From Thiomonas arsenitoxydans (lineage in GTDB: Bacteria; Pseudomonadota; Gammaproteobacteria; Burkholderiales; Burkholderiaceae_C), in NCBI RefSeq assembly GCF_000253115.1, contig NC_014145.1, positions 3,162,001-3,226,000 on the forward strand: DNA of 64,000 nucleotides, written 5' to 3'. This document shows positions 37,437 to 46,320 of this stretch, piece after piece. The stretch's first letter is position 1. Each line of letters opens with the position of its first letter. The notes under the pieces were generated by a model that searched no databases, was not told the origin of the DNA, and worked only from the letters and a program-made list of their open reading frames with translations. Position numbers and translations under genes: made by a program.

Positions 37437-38492
37437 ATGTCCGCCCAGCCCGCCTTTGATGCCATCCGCTACCCCTTTGGAGAAACGACGCCCGCACTGG
37501 GAGAAAGCATCGAGCTGGCGCCGGGGCTGCGCTGGCTGCGCATGGGGCTGCCTTTCGCGCTGAACCACATCAACCTCTGGCTGCTGGAAGACACCCTCGA
37601 CGGCGTGCGCGGCTGGACGATTGTGGATTGCGGCATCGACTCCCCGCCCACCCGCGCGGCATGGGAGCAGGTGTTCGCCACGCAACTGGGCGGCCTGCCG
37701 GTGCTGCGCGTGGTGGTCACGCACATGCACCCAGACCACGTCGGGCTGGCGCACTGGCTCACCGCGCGCTGGAATTGCCTGCTGTGGATGAGCGCCACCG
37801 ACTATGCCGTCTCGTGCATGGCCGCGCGCGGCTGCATGACCATTGGCGGCGAGCCGATGGCGGCGCACTACGCCGCGCATGGCCTCGCCGACCCGCAGAC
37901 TCTGGCCGCCATCCGCAAGCGCACCGATTACTACACCGGGCTGGTGCCCGCCATGCCCACGCGCTTCGTGCGCCTGCAGGACGGCGACGTACTGCGCATC
38001 GGAGAGCGCGACTGGCGCTGCGTTGCGGGCTACGGCCATGCGCCGGAACACATCAGCCTATACAGCGAGGCCGACGCGCTGTTCATCGCGGGTGACATGC
38101 TGCTGCCTCGCATCTCCACCAACATCAGCGTGAACGACAACGAACCGCTGTCCAACCCTCTGCAACAGTTTCTCGACAGTCTGGCGCGCTTTAGCACCTT
38201 GCTGTCGGACGACACGCTGATCTTCCCCTCGCACGGCCTACCCTTCCGCGGCGCCCTGGCCCGCATCGGGCAGTTGCAGCAGCATCACCACGAGCGTCTG
38301 GCCGAGGTGATACAGGCCTGCGCCACGCCGCAAACCGCGGCCGACCTGCTGCCCGTGCTGTTCAAACGCCCGCTGGACGTGCACCAGATCACCTTCGCCA
38401 TGGGCGAGTCCATCGCCCATCTGCACAAGCTGTGGTTCGATGGGCAGTTGCGCCGCCTGGAAGACGGCGGGGTCTATCGTTTCGTGCGCTAA
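37437..38492 (+). CDS. MBL-fold metallo-hydrolase
   Basis: A cytosolic metallo-beta-lactamase-fold hydrolase, 351 residues. The metal motif is complete: VVTHMHPDHVGLAHWL (HxHxDH), a His in AGYGHAPEHIS, an Asp in FIAGDMLLPR and a late His in FPSHGLPFRG. A C-terminal helical region follows (LAEVIQACATPQTAADLLPV, then a winged segment), as in glyoxalase-II-like and LACTB2-like relatives. ATG 37437 begins MSAQPAFDAIRYPFGE. It is divergent from liuR with a LiuR operator between them, so it may belong to the regulon and hydrolyse an acyl thioester, but this is inference. Confidence 0.88.
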   Translation: MSAQPAFDAIRYPFGETTPALGESIELAPGLRWLRMGLPFALNHINLWLLEDTLDGVRGWTIVDCGIDSPPTRAAWEQVFATQLGGLPVLRVVVTHMHPDHVGLAHWLTARWNCLLWMSATDYAVSCMAARGCMTIGGEPMAAHYAAHGLADPQTLAAIRKRTDYYTGLVPAMPTRFVRLQDGDVLRIGERDWRCVAGYGHAPEHISLYSEADALFIAGDMLLPRISTNISVNDNEPLSNPLQQFLDSLARFSTLLSDDTLIFPSHGLPFRGALARIGQLQQHHHERLAEVIQACATPQTAADLLPVLFKRPLDVHQITFAMGESIAHLHKLWFDGQLRRLEDGGVYRFVR

Positions 38493-38537
38493 CCCGCATT
38501 TCTACTGCCGCGGCGCAGTGATATTTTCAACGCCGCC

Positions 38538-39749
38538 ATGCCCGACAACACGACTGCCGCCGACAACCCACCGCCGCAAAACGCGGCGCTGGTGCTGCTG
38601 GGCGGCGGGGCGCGCACGGCCTATCAGGCCGGAGTGCTCGGCGGTGTGGGCGAGATTCTGCAGGCGCAGGGCTGGCCCACGCAGCGCAACCCGTTTCCCG
38701 TGGTTTGCGGCACCTCGGCGGGGGCGATCAATGCGGCGTATTTCGCCAGCCGCTGCGCCGAATGGCCAGCCGCCCTGCATGAACTGCAAACGCTTTGGAG
38801 CACCCTGCAGGCGCACGAGGTCTTCGAGGTCGGCACAGGGCAACTGCTGCGCGGCGGCGCGCGATGGCTCGGACTGATGGCATTCGGCTGGCTGTGGAAG
38901 CAGAACCCGCGCGCCCTGCTCGACAACACCCCGCTGGCCGACACCCTGGGTCGGCGGGTGCACTTCGATGCGGTGGACGCCGCGATTCAGAGCGGCGCCT
39001 TGCGCGCGCTATCTGTGGCCACCTCCAGCTATACCAGCGGGCGGCACATCACCTTCTTTCAGGCCCACCCCGAAGTGCAGCCCTGGCGGCGGCCTGGGCT
39101 GTGGGGCATTGCGCAGCCCATCGGCGTGGAGCACTTGCTGGCGTCGAGCGCCCTGCCCTTCGTGTTTCCGGCCATGCCGCTGTATGGCGAAGTCGGGCCG
39201 GAATACTTTGGCGACGGCGCCATGCGCCAGCTCGCCCCGCTGGCGCCCGCCATTCATCTGGGTGCAGAACGCGCACTGGCCATCGGCGTGGCCGAGCCGC
39301 ATCCCGAGGCGGGGCAAATGCGCCGGCATCTGCCGCCCTACCCCAGCGTGGCGGAGATTGCGGCGCACGCCATGTCCAGCGTGTTTCTCGACACCCTGCG
39401 CGCCGATGCGCAGCAGGCCGGGCGCATCAACCGCATGTTGGCGGATCTGCCGCCCGAGGTGCGCGCCGATCTGCCCTACCGCCCCCTGCCCACGCTGACC
39501 CTGCTGCCCTCCACCTCGATCGACGCCATTGCCGCGCGGCACTGGCACAGCATGCCCCGTGGCGCGCGGCTGCTGCTGCAATCGGTGGGCATGGGTACCG
39601 GCCGAGGATCGGCGCTGGCCAGTTATCTGCTGTTCACGCCGGACTACCTCTCCGCCTTGGTCGAACTCGGTCGGGCCGATGCGCTGGCGCAGCGCGATGC
39701 GATTACGGCGTTTTTCAACCTCACCGCGCCCGACCCGCATTGCGCATAA
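38538..39749 (+). CDS. patatin-like phospholipase
   Basis: A serine acyl hydrolase of the patatin family, 403 residues. It has the glycine-rich oxyanion loop LVLLGGGARTAYQAGVL near residue 18, the nucleophile Ser60 in GTSAG and the catalytic Asp226 in YFGDGAM, giving a full Ser-Asp dyad. No signal peptide is evident. Such proteins release fatty acids from phospholipids or other esters. It lies 45 bp after the metallo-hydrolase gene and 9 bp before corA, all in the same direction. Confidence 0.93.
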   Translation: MPDNTTAADNPPPQNAALVLLGGGARTAYQAGVLGGVGEILQAQGWPTQRNPFPVVCGTSAGAINAAYFASRCAEWPAALHELQTLWSTLQAHEVFEVGTGQLLRGGARWLGLMAFGWLWKQNPRALLDNTPLADTLGRRVHFDAVDAAIQSGALRALSVATSSYTSGRHITFFQAHPEVQPWRRPGLWGIAQPIGVEHLLASSALPFVFPAMPLYGEVGPEYFGDGAMRQLAPLAPAIHLGAERALAIGVAEPHPEAGQMRRHLPPYPSVAEIAAHAMSSVFLDTLRADAQQAGRINRMLADLPPEVRADLPYRPLPTLTLLPSTSIDAIAARHWHSMPRGARLLLQSVGMGTGRGSALASYLLFTPDYLSALVELGRADALAQRDAITAFFNLTAPDPHCA

Positions 39750-39758
39750 TGCAGCCCT

Positions 39759-40724
39759 ATGCTCAATGTGTTCACCCTCAAGAATGGTCGCCTGGTGCAG
39801 CAGGAGGTCGGCGACCCGCAAACCCTCGCGGGGCTGCAGCCCGTCTGGGTCGATCTCGAATCGGCCGATCCACGCGAGCTCGGCTGGGTCGAGGCCCGCT
39901 TCGGCCTGACCATCCCCGCCGACGTCCTCGATCAGGATCTGGAGGAATCCGCGCGGTTTTACGAGGAGGAAGAAGACGGGCAGTTGCATCTGCGCACCGA
40001 CTTTCTCATCAGTGACGAAGAGCGTCCGCGCAACGAGCGCGTGGCCTTCATCGTTCACGGCAACGTGCTGTTCTCCATCCACACGCACGACCTCATCGTC
40101 TTTCGCCTGCTGCGGCTGCGAGCGCGTCGCATGCCCGGGTTGATTGAAAACGCTACCGACGTACTGCTCGCGCTCTACCTCACCGACGCCGAGTATTCGG
40201 CCGATACCCTCGAAGGCATTTACGACGATCTGGAGGCCATCGGCGCGCACATCCTCAAGCCGCGCCCCAGCGATCAGGACGCCTCGGAGGCACTCACCGG
40301 CATTGCGCAGCAGGAAGACCTGAACGGACGCATCCGCCGCAATGTGATGGACACCCGCCGCGCGCTGAGCTTTCTGTTGCGCAGCCGCCATCTCAGCGCC
40401 GATCAGTCGCAAGAGGCGCGGCAGATCCTGCGCGACCTCGACTCGCTCGACGGCCACACCGCTTTTCTGTTCGACAAGATCAACTTCCTGATGGACGTCA
40501 CCGTCGGCTTCATCAACATCAACCAGAACAAGGTCATCAAGATTTTTTCCGTCGCTGCCGTCGCCATGCTGCCGCCCACGCTGATCGCCAGCATTTACGG
40601 CATGAACTTCAAACACATGCCCGAGCTCGACTGGCCCCTCGGCTACCCCTTCGCCCTGGGGCTGATGGTGCTCACCGTCATCGCGCCGTTCTGGTTTTTC
40701 CGCAAAAAGGGCTGGCTCGATTAG
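39759..40724 (+). CDS. corA: CorA magnesium/divalent cation channel
   Basis: A pentameric inner-membrane Mg2+ (Co2+, Ni2+) channel. The 321-residue protein has the long cytoplasmic domain rich in acidic residues and two C-terminal membrane helices. The selectivity-filter motif GMN is at residues 281-283 in SIYGMNFKHMPELDW. The C-terminus ends in basic RKKGWLD, as usual. It is convergent with the SnoaL-like gene with only 7 bp between stops. Confidence 0.95.
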   Translation: MLNVFTLKNGRLVQQEVGDPQTLAGLQPVWVDLESADPRELGWVEARFGLTIPADVLDQDLEESARFYEEEEDGQLHLRTDFLISDEERPRNERVAFIVHGNVLFSIHTHDLIVFRLLRLRARRMPGLIENATDVLLALYLTDAEYSADTLEGIYDDLEAIGAHILKPRPSDQDASEALTGIAQQEDLNGRIRRNVMDTRRALSFLLRSRHLSADQSQEARQILRDLDSLDGHTAFLFDKINFLMDVTVGFININQNKVIKIFSVAAVAMLPPTLIASIYGMNFKHMPELDWPLGYPFALGLMVLTVIAPFWFFRKKGWLD

Positions 40725-40731
40725 AGCCTGT

Positions 40732-41178
40732 TCAGCCGGCCGCGGCAGCGCGTTTCAGTCGCCGTACCACGGCGCCGAGCACCGGCACCGTGGCGTAGAA
40801 ATCGCAGGCGTCCCAATAGTCGCGGTGATCCATCACCAGCCCCTGCGCATCGAGCACGAAGCGCGTCGCGCCGGCCACGACTTGCGCAGACGCGCCCTTG
40901 CGCAGAGCAAAGTGGAAATCCCAGGTCATCCACCCCACATTGCCCTGCCCGGTGACCTCGGTCACCACAAAACGCGGCGCATGCAGTTTGGCGTACATAT
41001 GCGCAAACTGCGCCGTGATGGCGGGCAAGCCCTGCACGCGGTTGAACGGGTCTTGAAACGTGGCCTGCGGGGCGTAAACCTGCGTCAGCACGTCGAGCTG
41101 GTCGGCGCGCAGTTGTTCAAACACGCGGGCGATGCGGTGCAAAGCAGAGGAGGCAGCGTCGATTTCCATGATGCGCAT
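40732..41178 (-). CDS. SnoaL/NTF2-like domain protein
   Basis: A small cone-fold protein of the NTF2/SnoaL-like superfamily, 148 residues. The region VYAPQATFQDPFNRVQGLPAI is typical of the group, as is RDYWDACDFYATVP near the end. The superfamily covers isomerases, hydrolases and non-enzymatic binding domains, so no reaction can be named. The start is uncertain between ATG 41178 and ATG 41169. It is followed downstream by the convergent corA. Confidence 0.78.
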   Translation of the reverse strand: MRIMEIDAASSALHRIARVFEQLRADQLDVLTQVYAPQATFQDPFNRVQGLPAITAQFAHMYAKLHAPRFVVTEVTGQGNVGWMTWDFHFALRKGASAQVVAGATRFVLDAQGLVMDHRDYWDACDFYATVPVLGAVVRRLKRAAAAG

Positions 41179-41208
41179 CTTATGCAGCAGCGCGACGCCG
41201 CGCTGGAC

Positions 41209-41628
41209 TCAGATGCGCGGCAGCAGCACAGCCGCCCAGATCAGCACGCACAGCAGCAGGGTGAGCAGCACGGCGGCACTGCCCAGGTCTTTGGCGGTCT
41301 TGCTCAGGTCGTGCCGCTCCAGCGAAACGCGATCGACGGTGTACTCGATGGCGGTGTTGAGCAGCTCGACAATGAGCACCAGCAGCACACTGCCTGCGAG
41401 TACAGCCCGCTCGGTCCAGGTGCGACCGAGCCACAGCGCCAGCGGCAGCAGGATGAGGGCCAGCGTGAGCTCCTGGCGGAACGCCGACTCGGTCTGCCAC
41501 GCAGCGCGCAAACCGCTCATGGAGTTGATGCCCGCGTGATACACGCGCGATAGCCCGGTGCGGGTTTTGTAGGGATTGGGCGCCGCGTCCGGCTTGGGCA
41601 GGGGCGCGCGTTCGCGCTGCTGGGCCAT
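41209..41628 (-). CDS. dgkA: diacylglycerol kinase DgkA
   Basis: A small integral-membrane kinase that converts diacylglycerol to phosphatidic acid with ATP, recycling lipid released by envelope glucan or LPS modification. The 139-residue protein has three hydrophobic helices and the signature LLNTAIEYTVDRVSLERHDL with AKDLGSAAV. The first 30 residues are a basic, proline-rich extension beyond the usual 120-aa length. It lies 4 bp after the glycosyltransferase stop. Confidence 0.94.
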   Translation of the reverse strand: MAQQRERAPLPKPDAAPNPYKTRTGLSRVYHAGINSMSGLRAAWQTESAFRQELTLALILLPLALWLGRTWTERAVLAGSVLLVLIVELLNTAIEYTVDRVSLERHDLSKTAKDLGSAAVLLTLLLCVLIWAAVLLPRI

Positions 41629-41632
41629 AAGT

Positions 41633-42751
41633 TCAGTGCGTCGTTTGCGTCGCACTATTTGCCGCACTACTTTCGCGCACGGCCTTGCGCAAATGATCGA
41701 GAAACTGCCGCGAGGCCGCTTCCCAGGTGAATTTGCGGGCATGCGCCAGCGCCACGCTGCGCGGAATCTGCAGGGCGCGCAGGCAGGCGGCCTTGAGGTC
41801 GTTGTCGAGCGCGCCGGCCGGGCTTTCGCCGATCACATCGAGTGGGCCGGTCACGGGATAAGCCGCCACCGGGCAGCCGCAGGCCATCGCCTCGATCAGC
41901 ACCAGCCCGAAGGTGTCGGTCTTGCTCGGAAACACGAACACATCGGCGCCGGAATAAACCTTGGCGAGCTCGTCCTGCGTGAGCACGCCGAGAAAGCGCA
42001 CGCCGGGATACTGCTTGCGGATGCGCTCCAGCTCCGGCCCTTCGCCCACCACCCACTTGGTGCCCGGCAGGTCGAGCTGCAGGAAGGCGTCGATGTTCTT
42101 TTCCACCGCCACCCGGCCGACGTACAGAAAGATGGGCGGCTTGCCGTCGAGCCGTTCACCTTCGCGCGGGTAGAACATGCGATGATCCACCCCGCGCGAC
42201 CACAGCCGCACATTGCGAAAACCATGCTCCTGCAAATCGCGCTGCACCACTTGCGTGGGCACCAGCACCGCGCGGCCGGCGTTGTGAAAGCGCCGCAGAT
42301 AGGCATAAGTCCACCCCAGCGGCACACGAAAGCGCGCCTGGACGTATTCGGGAAAGCGGGTGTGATACGCCGTGGTCAGCGGAATGTCCAGACGCTGCGC
42401 GATGCGCCGCGCCGCCTGGCCCAGCGGCCCTTCGGTGGCCACATGCACCACGTCGGGCATGAACTCGGTCACCCGCTGCATGATGCGCGAACGCGGCCGC
42501 AGGCTGAGGCGGATTTCGGGATAGGTCGGGCAGGGAATGGTGCGAAAACTGCCCGGCTCCACCACCTCGACCACTTGCCCCATGTCGCGCAGCTGCCCGA
42601 TGGTGGTCTTGAGGGTACGCACCACGCCGTTGACCTGCGGCTCCCAGGCGTCGGTGACGATGAGAATGCGCAGCGGCGGCGTGCCGGCGGCGGGGGGCCA
42701 GGGCTTTTCGGCCGCGGCGGCCACTTGGGGAGCGACTGCGGAGGCGATCAT
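41633..42751 (-). CDS. GT4 family glycosyltransferase
   Basis: A GT-B fold retaining glycosyltransferase, 372 residues, similar in layout to bacterial alpha-mannosyl/glucosyl-diacylglycerol and SQD2-like synthases. It has the N-terminal loop TDAWEPQVNGVVRTL, the linker VGRVAVEKNIDAFL and the nucleotide-sugar E-x7-E motif in SKTDTFGLVLIEAMACG. The start overlaps the phosphoesterase stop by ATGA and dgkA follows at 4 bp, so a membrane glycolipid role is likely. Sugar donor and acceptor are not determined. Confidence 0.88.
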   Translation of the reverse strand: MIASAVAPQVAAAAEKPWPPAAGTPPLRILIVTDAWEPQVNGVVRTLKTTIGQLRDMGQVVEVVEPGSFRTIPCPTYPEIRLSLRPRSRIMQRVTEFMPDVVHVATEGPLGQAARRIAQRLDIPLTTAYHTRFPEYVQARFRVPLGWTYAYLRRFHNAGRAVLVPTQVVQRDLQEHGFRNVRLWSRGVDHRMFYPREGERLDGKPPIFLYVGRVAVEKNIDAFLQLDLPGTKWVVGEGPELERIRKQYPGVRFLGVLTQDELAKVYSGADVFVFPSKTDTFGLVLIEAMACGCPVAAYPVTGPLDVIGESPAGALDNDLKAACLRALQIPRSVALAHARKFTWEAASRQFLDHLRKAVRESSAANSATQTTH

Positions 42752-43707
42752 GCGTGGACGGGTTGTGTGGGTGCGGGATGTAAAGGGGCGGGATGCGTTG
42801 CAGTCTGCGGCGCCAGCTCCGCCAGCACCTGCAGCCCGGCGTTCCAGTGCAGCAGCTTGAGGCGGCCGTCGAAGTCTTCAGCCAGCGCGGTCAGGCTCTC
42901 CACCCAGTCGCCGCAGTTGGCGTAGATCTGCCGGTCTTCGCTGCGCAGCTCGGCGCGGTGAATATGACCGCAGACCACGCCGTCGCACTGCTGGCGTCGC
43001 GCTTCATCGCTGAGCAGCGTTTCGAAACTGGAGATGGTGTTCACCGCCGCCTTGACCTTGTGTTTGAGGTATTGCGACAGCGACCAGTACGGCAGACCGA
43101 GCTTGAGCCGCGCATGGTTGAGCAAGCGATTGAGCTTGAGGGTGAACATGTAGGCGGCGTCGCCCAGATGCGCCAGCCACTTGGCATAGAGCACCACGCT
43201 GTCGAACAGATCGCCGTGCACGATAAGCAGGGTGCGGCCATCGGCGGTGACATGCCGCACCTGATTGATGACCTCGATGCCGCCGAAATGCAGCCCGTCG
43301 TAGGGCCGCGCGAACTCGTCATGGTTGCCCGGCACGAACACCACCCGCGTGCCCTTGCGCGCCTTGCGCAATAGCTTTTGCACCACGTCGTTGTGCGACT
43401 GCGGCCAGTAGATGCCCTTTTTCTTGAGCTGCCAGCCGTCGATGATGTCGCCCACCAGATAAATGGTGTCGGCGCTGCAATGCCGCAGAAATTCGAGCAG
43501 CTGCGGCGCCTTGCAGTCGCGCGTGCCGAGATGAATGTCGGACAGCCACAGGGTGCGCCATTTCAACTCCGGCTCGCCTTCACCGCCGGCTTGCGGGGCG
43601 TCGATGTGAGCTGCCGCGCGCAGGGTTTCCGCCGTGGCGCCGTCTTGCGGAATCACGGCACTGCTGCGCATCATTCGGGACAGGGTTTGGATCACCATGT
43701 CGCGCAT
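42748..43707 (-). CDS. LpxH-like metallophosphoesterase
   Basis: A calcineurin-type phosphoesterase related to UDP-2,3-diacylglucosamine diphosphatase. All metal motifs are visible in 319 residues: LSDIHLGTRDCK, GDIIDGWQL, VPGNHDEFARPY, IVHGDLFD and CGHIHRAE. It differs from housekeeping LpxH by an N-terminal extension of about 50 residues and a proline-rich tail, and belongs to the LpxH2/YbbF-type relatives found next to glycosyltransferases. It is divergent from the CYTH-CHAD gene with 96 bp between. Confidence 0.88.
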   Translation of the reverse strand: MRDMVIQTLSRMMRSSAVIPQDGATAETLRAAAHIDAPQAGGEGEPELKWRTLWLSDIHLGTRDCKAPQLLEFLRHCSADTIYLVGDIIDGWQLKKKGIYWPQSHNDVVQKLLRKARKGTRVVFVPGNHDEFARPYDGLHFGGIEVINQVRHVTADGRTLLIVHGDLFDSVVLYAKWLAHLGDAAYMFTLKLNRLLNHARLKLGLPYWSLSQYLKHKVKAAVNTISSFETLLSDEARRQQCDGVVCGHIHRAELRSEDRQIYANCGDWVESLTALAEDFDGRLKLLHWNAGLQVLAELAPQTATHPAPLHPAPTQPVHA

Positions 43708-43803
43708 TGCATAGCTTCAATGTGTCAATCTGGTGAACGTCACGGAAAAATATCGCTACCCAATTGACGCTGCGACTTGTTTCACATCTAGCGAGCGGGT
43801 CAA

Positions 43804-45393
43804 ATGACAGCTTCATTCCCTCGAACCCCCCTCGCCATGAGCCAGGAACGCGAACTCAAATTCCGACTCGATCCCGCCCTGCATGACGCCGTGCGCCGCC
43901 ATCCGGTCTTGCAATCGATGGCGCAGCCGCCCCGGGTTCAGGCGCTGCAAACCTGGTACTTCGATACCCCAGCGCATGCCCTGCGCGAGGCGGGCCTGGC
44001 CTTGCGGGTACGGCACCCGGGGGACGGACGGCGCATTCTCACCCTCAAGAGCAGCCCGGCGCAGGGCCTGCAACTCGCGCGCGGCGAATGGGAGTTCGAC
44101 ATCGACGCCGACACGCCCGACGCCGCCTCGCTGCAACGCCTGAGCGAGACGCCGCTGGCCCGCCTGGGCGACCTTGATGCGCTCGCCAGCCAGTTGCAGG
44201 CGGTGCTCGGCACCCGGGTGCAGCGCACCCTATGGTTGGTCGATTGGGAAGGCTCGCAACTCGAGGTCTGCCTCGATCACGGCCAGGCGCTGGGCGGCGT
44301 CACCCCACTCGCGCCCAGCCTCTTGATCAGCGAACTGGAGATCGAGTTCATCAGCGGCCATTGGCTCCACGCTTTCGACCTTGCGTGGACGCTGGCGCAA
44401 GACCTGCCGCTGCTGATCTCGCCCATCAGCAAGGTTCAGCTCGCAGCGATTGCCGCAGGCGCCGCCACGCTGCAACTGCCCGCGCTCGCTCGCGAACTGC
44501 CTCCGCATGAACAGGGCGGGCAGGCCGTGGCCGACGTGCTGCAGCAGGCAACGGCCGTCATTGCCGTCGGCGCCGATCTGTTGCACGACAAAGCCCTGCC
44601 CGAAACCGTGCACCAGATGCGGCTGCAGTTGCGCCGACTGCGGGTGCTGCTGCGGCTGCTTCAGACCACGGGACCGAAGTCGCAACGCGCGGCCTGCCGC
44701 TGGCTGCGCGACGAATGGCGCTGGGCCGGACAACTGCTAGGCGCGGTGCGCGATGTCGACGTCTGCCTTGAACAGGCCAGCGCGCCCGGCAGCACACACG
44801 CCACCCTACGCGACGGTCTCGCCCAACGCCGCGAGGCGCGTCTTCAAGCCCTGCTGACCTATCTGCGCAGCGCCCGCTTCGGCCGCGTGCTGCTGGCGCA
44901 GACGCGCTGGGCCGAGTGCTGGAGCGGCAGCCAGATCATTGCCGCCGAGATGTCCACCGAACAACTGGCCCGCAGGCTGCTGCGCTTGCACCGCGACGAC
45001 CTGCATTTGCACCCGCAGCGCTGGGCCGAACTGCTGGCGATCTGGGACGGCCTCGCCGCGACACCGATCGACGCCCCCTGGAGCGCGCTGCACGCCCTGC
45101 GCCTGCGCGCCAAGCAGTTGCGTTATGCGCTGGAATGGCTGGCCCCTTGGATCGGCCAGTCGCTGGGCGACGAAGGCAAGGCCTGGCTCAAACTCACCAG
45201 CGCCCTGCAAACCGACCTGGGCAAAGCGCTCGACACCCACCGGCTGGCGCGTTGGATGAGCAGCGACCCAAGCACTCCGCCGTCACAGCCCAACGCGTTC
45301 AGCGAACAGGCCATGCGCGATGCCTTCAAGCAGGCCCGCACCGGCTTGCAGCGCGCGCTCCAAGCCGCCCGCGGCAAGTCAGGAGAGCGTTGA
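43804..45393 (+). CDS. CYTH-CHAD domain protein (inorganic triphosphatase-like)
   Basis: A two-domain protein of 529 residues. The CYTH triphosphate-tunnel domain (about 12-210) starts with the ExExK motif in QERELKFRLD and carries further basic and acidic tunnel residues (TLKSSPAQG, LISELEIEF). The CHAD helical domain (about 235-520) has the conserved histidines and arginines in VHQMRLQLRRLRVLLRL, which are thought to bind polyphosphate. It probably hydrolyses inorganic triphosphate or acts on polyphosphate. The start may instead be ATG 43837, right before the domain. Its last 15 bp overlap the convergent membrane-protein gene. Confidence 0.9.
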   Translation: MTASFPRTPLAMSQERELKFRLDPALHDAVRRHPVLQSMAQPPRVQALQTWYFDTPAHALREAGLALRVRHPGDGRRILTLKSSPAQGLQLARGEWEFDIDADTPDAASLQRLSETPLARLGDLDALASQLQAVLGTRVQRTLWLVDWEGSQLEVCLDHGQALGGVTPLAPSLLISELEIEFISGHWLHAFDLAWTLAQDLPLLISPISKVQLAAIAAGAATLQLPALARELPPHEQGGQAVADVLQQATAVIAVGADLLHDKALPETVHQMRLQLRRLRVLLRLLQTTGPKSQRAACRWLRDEWRWAGQLLGAVRDVDVCLEQASAPGSTHATLRDGLAQRREARLQALLTYLRSARFGRVLLAQTRWAECWSGSQIIAAEMSTEQLARRLLRLHRDDLHLHPQRWAELLAIWDGLAATPIDAPWSALHALRLRAKQLRYALEWLAPWIGQSLGDEGKAWLKLTSALQTDLGKALDTHRLARWMSSDPSTPPSQPNAFSEQAMRDAFKQARTGLQRALQAARGKSGER

Positions 45394-46200
45394 ACTTGCG
45401 GTTGAACCTAGGCTTGAACTTATCTGCAACTGGTCCCGCCGTGTCGCAGTGAGGTAAATCACCAGGGCCAGAATCGTGACCAGGAACAGGGCACTGGTGC
45501 CCATGGTTCCCAGACCGAGCCCTCCTTCGGCACCGGGTTTGGACAACCAGTCACCCAAGGTCGCGCCCAGCGGGCGGGTGAGGATGTAAGCGACCCAGAA
45601 CGTGGTCACGGCACTGGCCCTGAAGAGGTAGTAGGCCGCTGCCGTCAGCGCAATGGCGCCGCCAAACAGCAAGGCCGACAAGGCATAGCCGAGTTGCAGC
45701 CGCTCGGCGGCCAGATCGCCTCCGGCAGTACCCAGCGCAAAGGTGAACAGAATCGTCGCCCAGTAAAACCCTTCTCGCTTTGGCGTGGCAATGCTGTGGA
45801 TGGACAGGTCACGCTCGCTGCCCCACCAGATCGCAAACGTCGCCAGCAAGGCCACCGCAAACAGGGCGGTGCTCACCGGCAGCGGCACGCCCAACTGATC
45901 GGTCAGATTGTCGGTCAGCAAGGTGCCCACGACGCTGATGAGAGTCACCGTCAACCAATAAAGCCAGGGAACGTAACGGCTGGCGCGCATCTGCGCCGTC
46001 AGCACACCGATGAACAAAAGGGTCATCACCGCGCTGGTGGCGACCAGGCCCAGATGCAGATCCACCGCCAGATAGTCTGCGGCGGTTTCGCCCACCGTGG
46101 TGGCCATGATTTTGATCAGCCAGAAGTAAAGCGTGATGACGACCGGAACCTTGACCGCCAGCGCCCAACTGGGCTGCGCGGCTTTTACTGCGTTTTGCAT
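45379..46200 (-). CDS. COG4705-like polytopic membrane protein
   Basis: A 273-residue inner-membrane protein with about eight hydrophobic helices. Internally similar segments are apparent: KIMATTVGETAADYLA near the start and ALGTAGGDLAAERL in the middle, plus a third such spot at TRPLGATLGDWLSKP. Repeated G/T-x-G-D/E-x-x-A-D motifs are characteristic of the COG4705 membrane protein family; metal transport has been suggested for such proteins but I cannot support it here. Its 3' end overlaps the CYTH-CHAD gene by 15 bp. The 120 bp upstream hold no clear signal. Confidence 0.75.
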   Translation of the reverse strand: MQNAVKAAQPSWALAVKVPVVITLYFWLIKIMATTVGETAADYLAVDLHLGLVATSAVMTLLFIGVLTAQMRASRYVPWLYWLTVTLISVVGTLLTDNLTDQLGVPLPVSTALFAVALLATFAIWWGSERDLSIHSIATPKREGFYWATILFTFALGTAGGDLAAERLQLGYALSALLFGGAIALTAAAYYLFRASAVTTFWVAYILTRPLGATLGDWLSKPGAEGGLGLGTMGTSALFLVTILALVIYLTATRRDQLQISSSLGSTASSTLS

Positions 46201-46320
46201 GATGAACTCCCTGAATACCGTTTGCGTTGTTGTGGCGTCGCGTGCGGCGCGACCCCGGCATTCTGGAGAGGACGACTTAGCGCAAGGTGAGCGACTGGCT
46301 CCGCTTGCGGCTGCGGGCCC

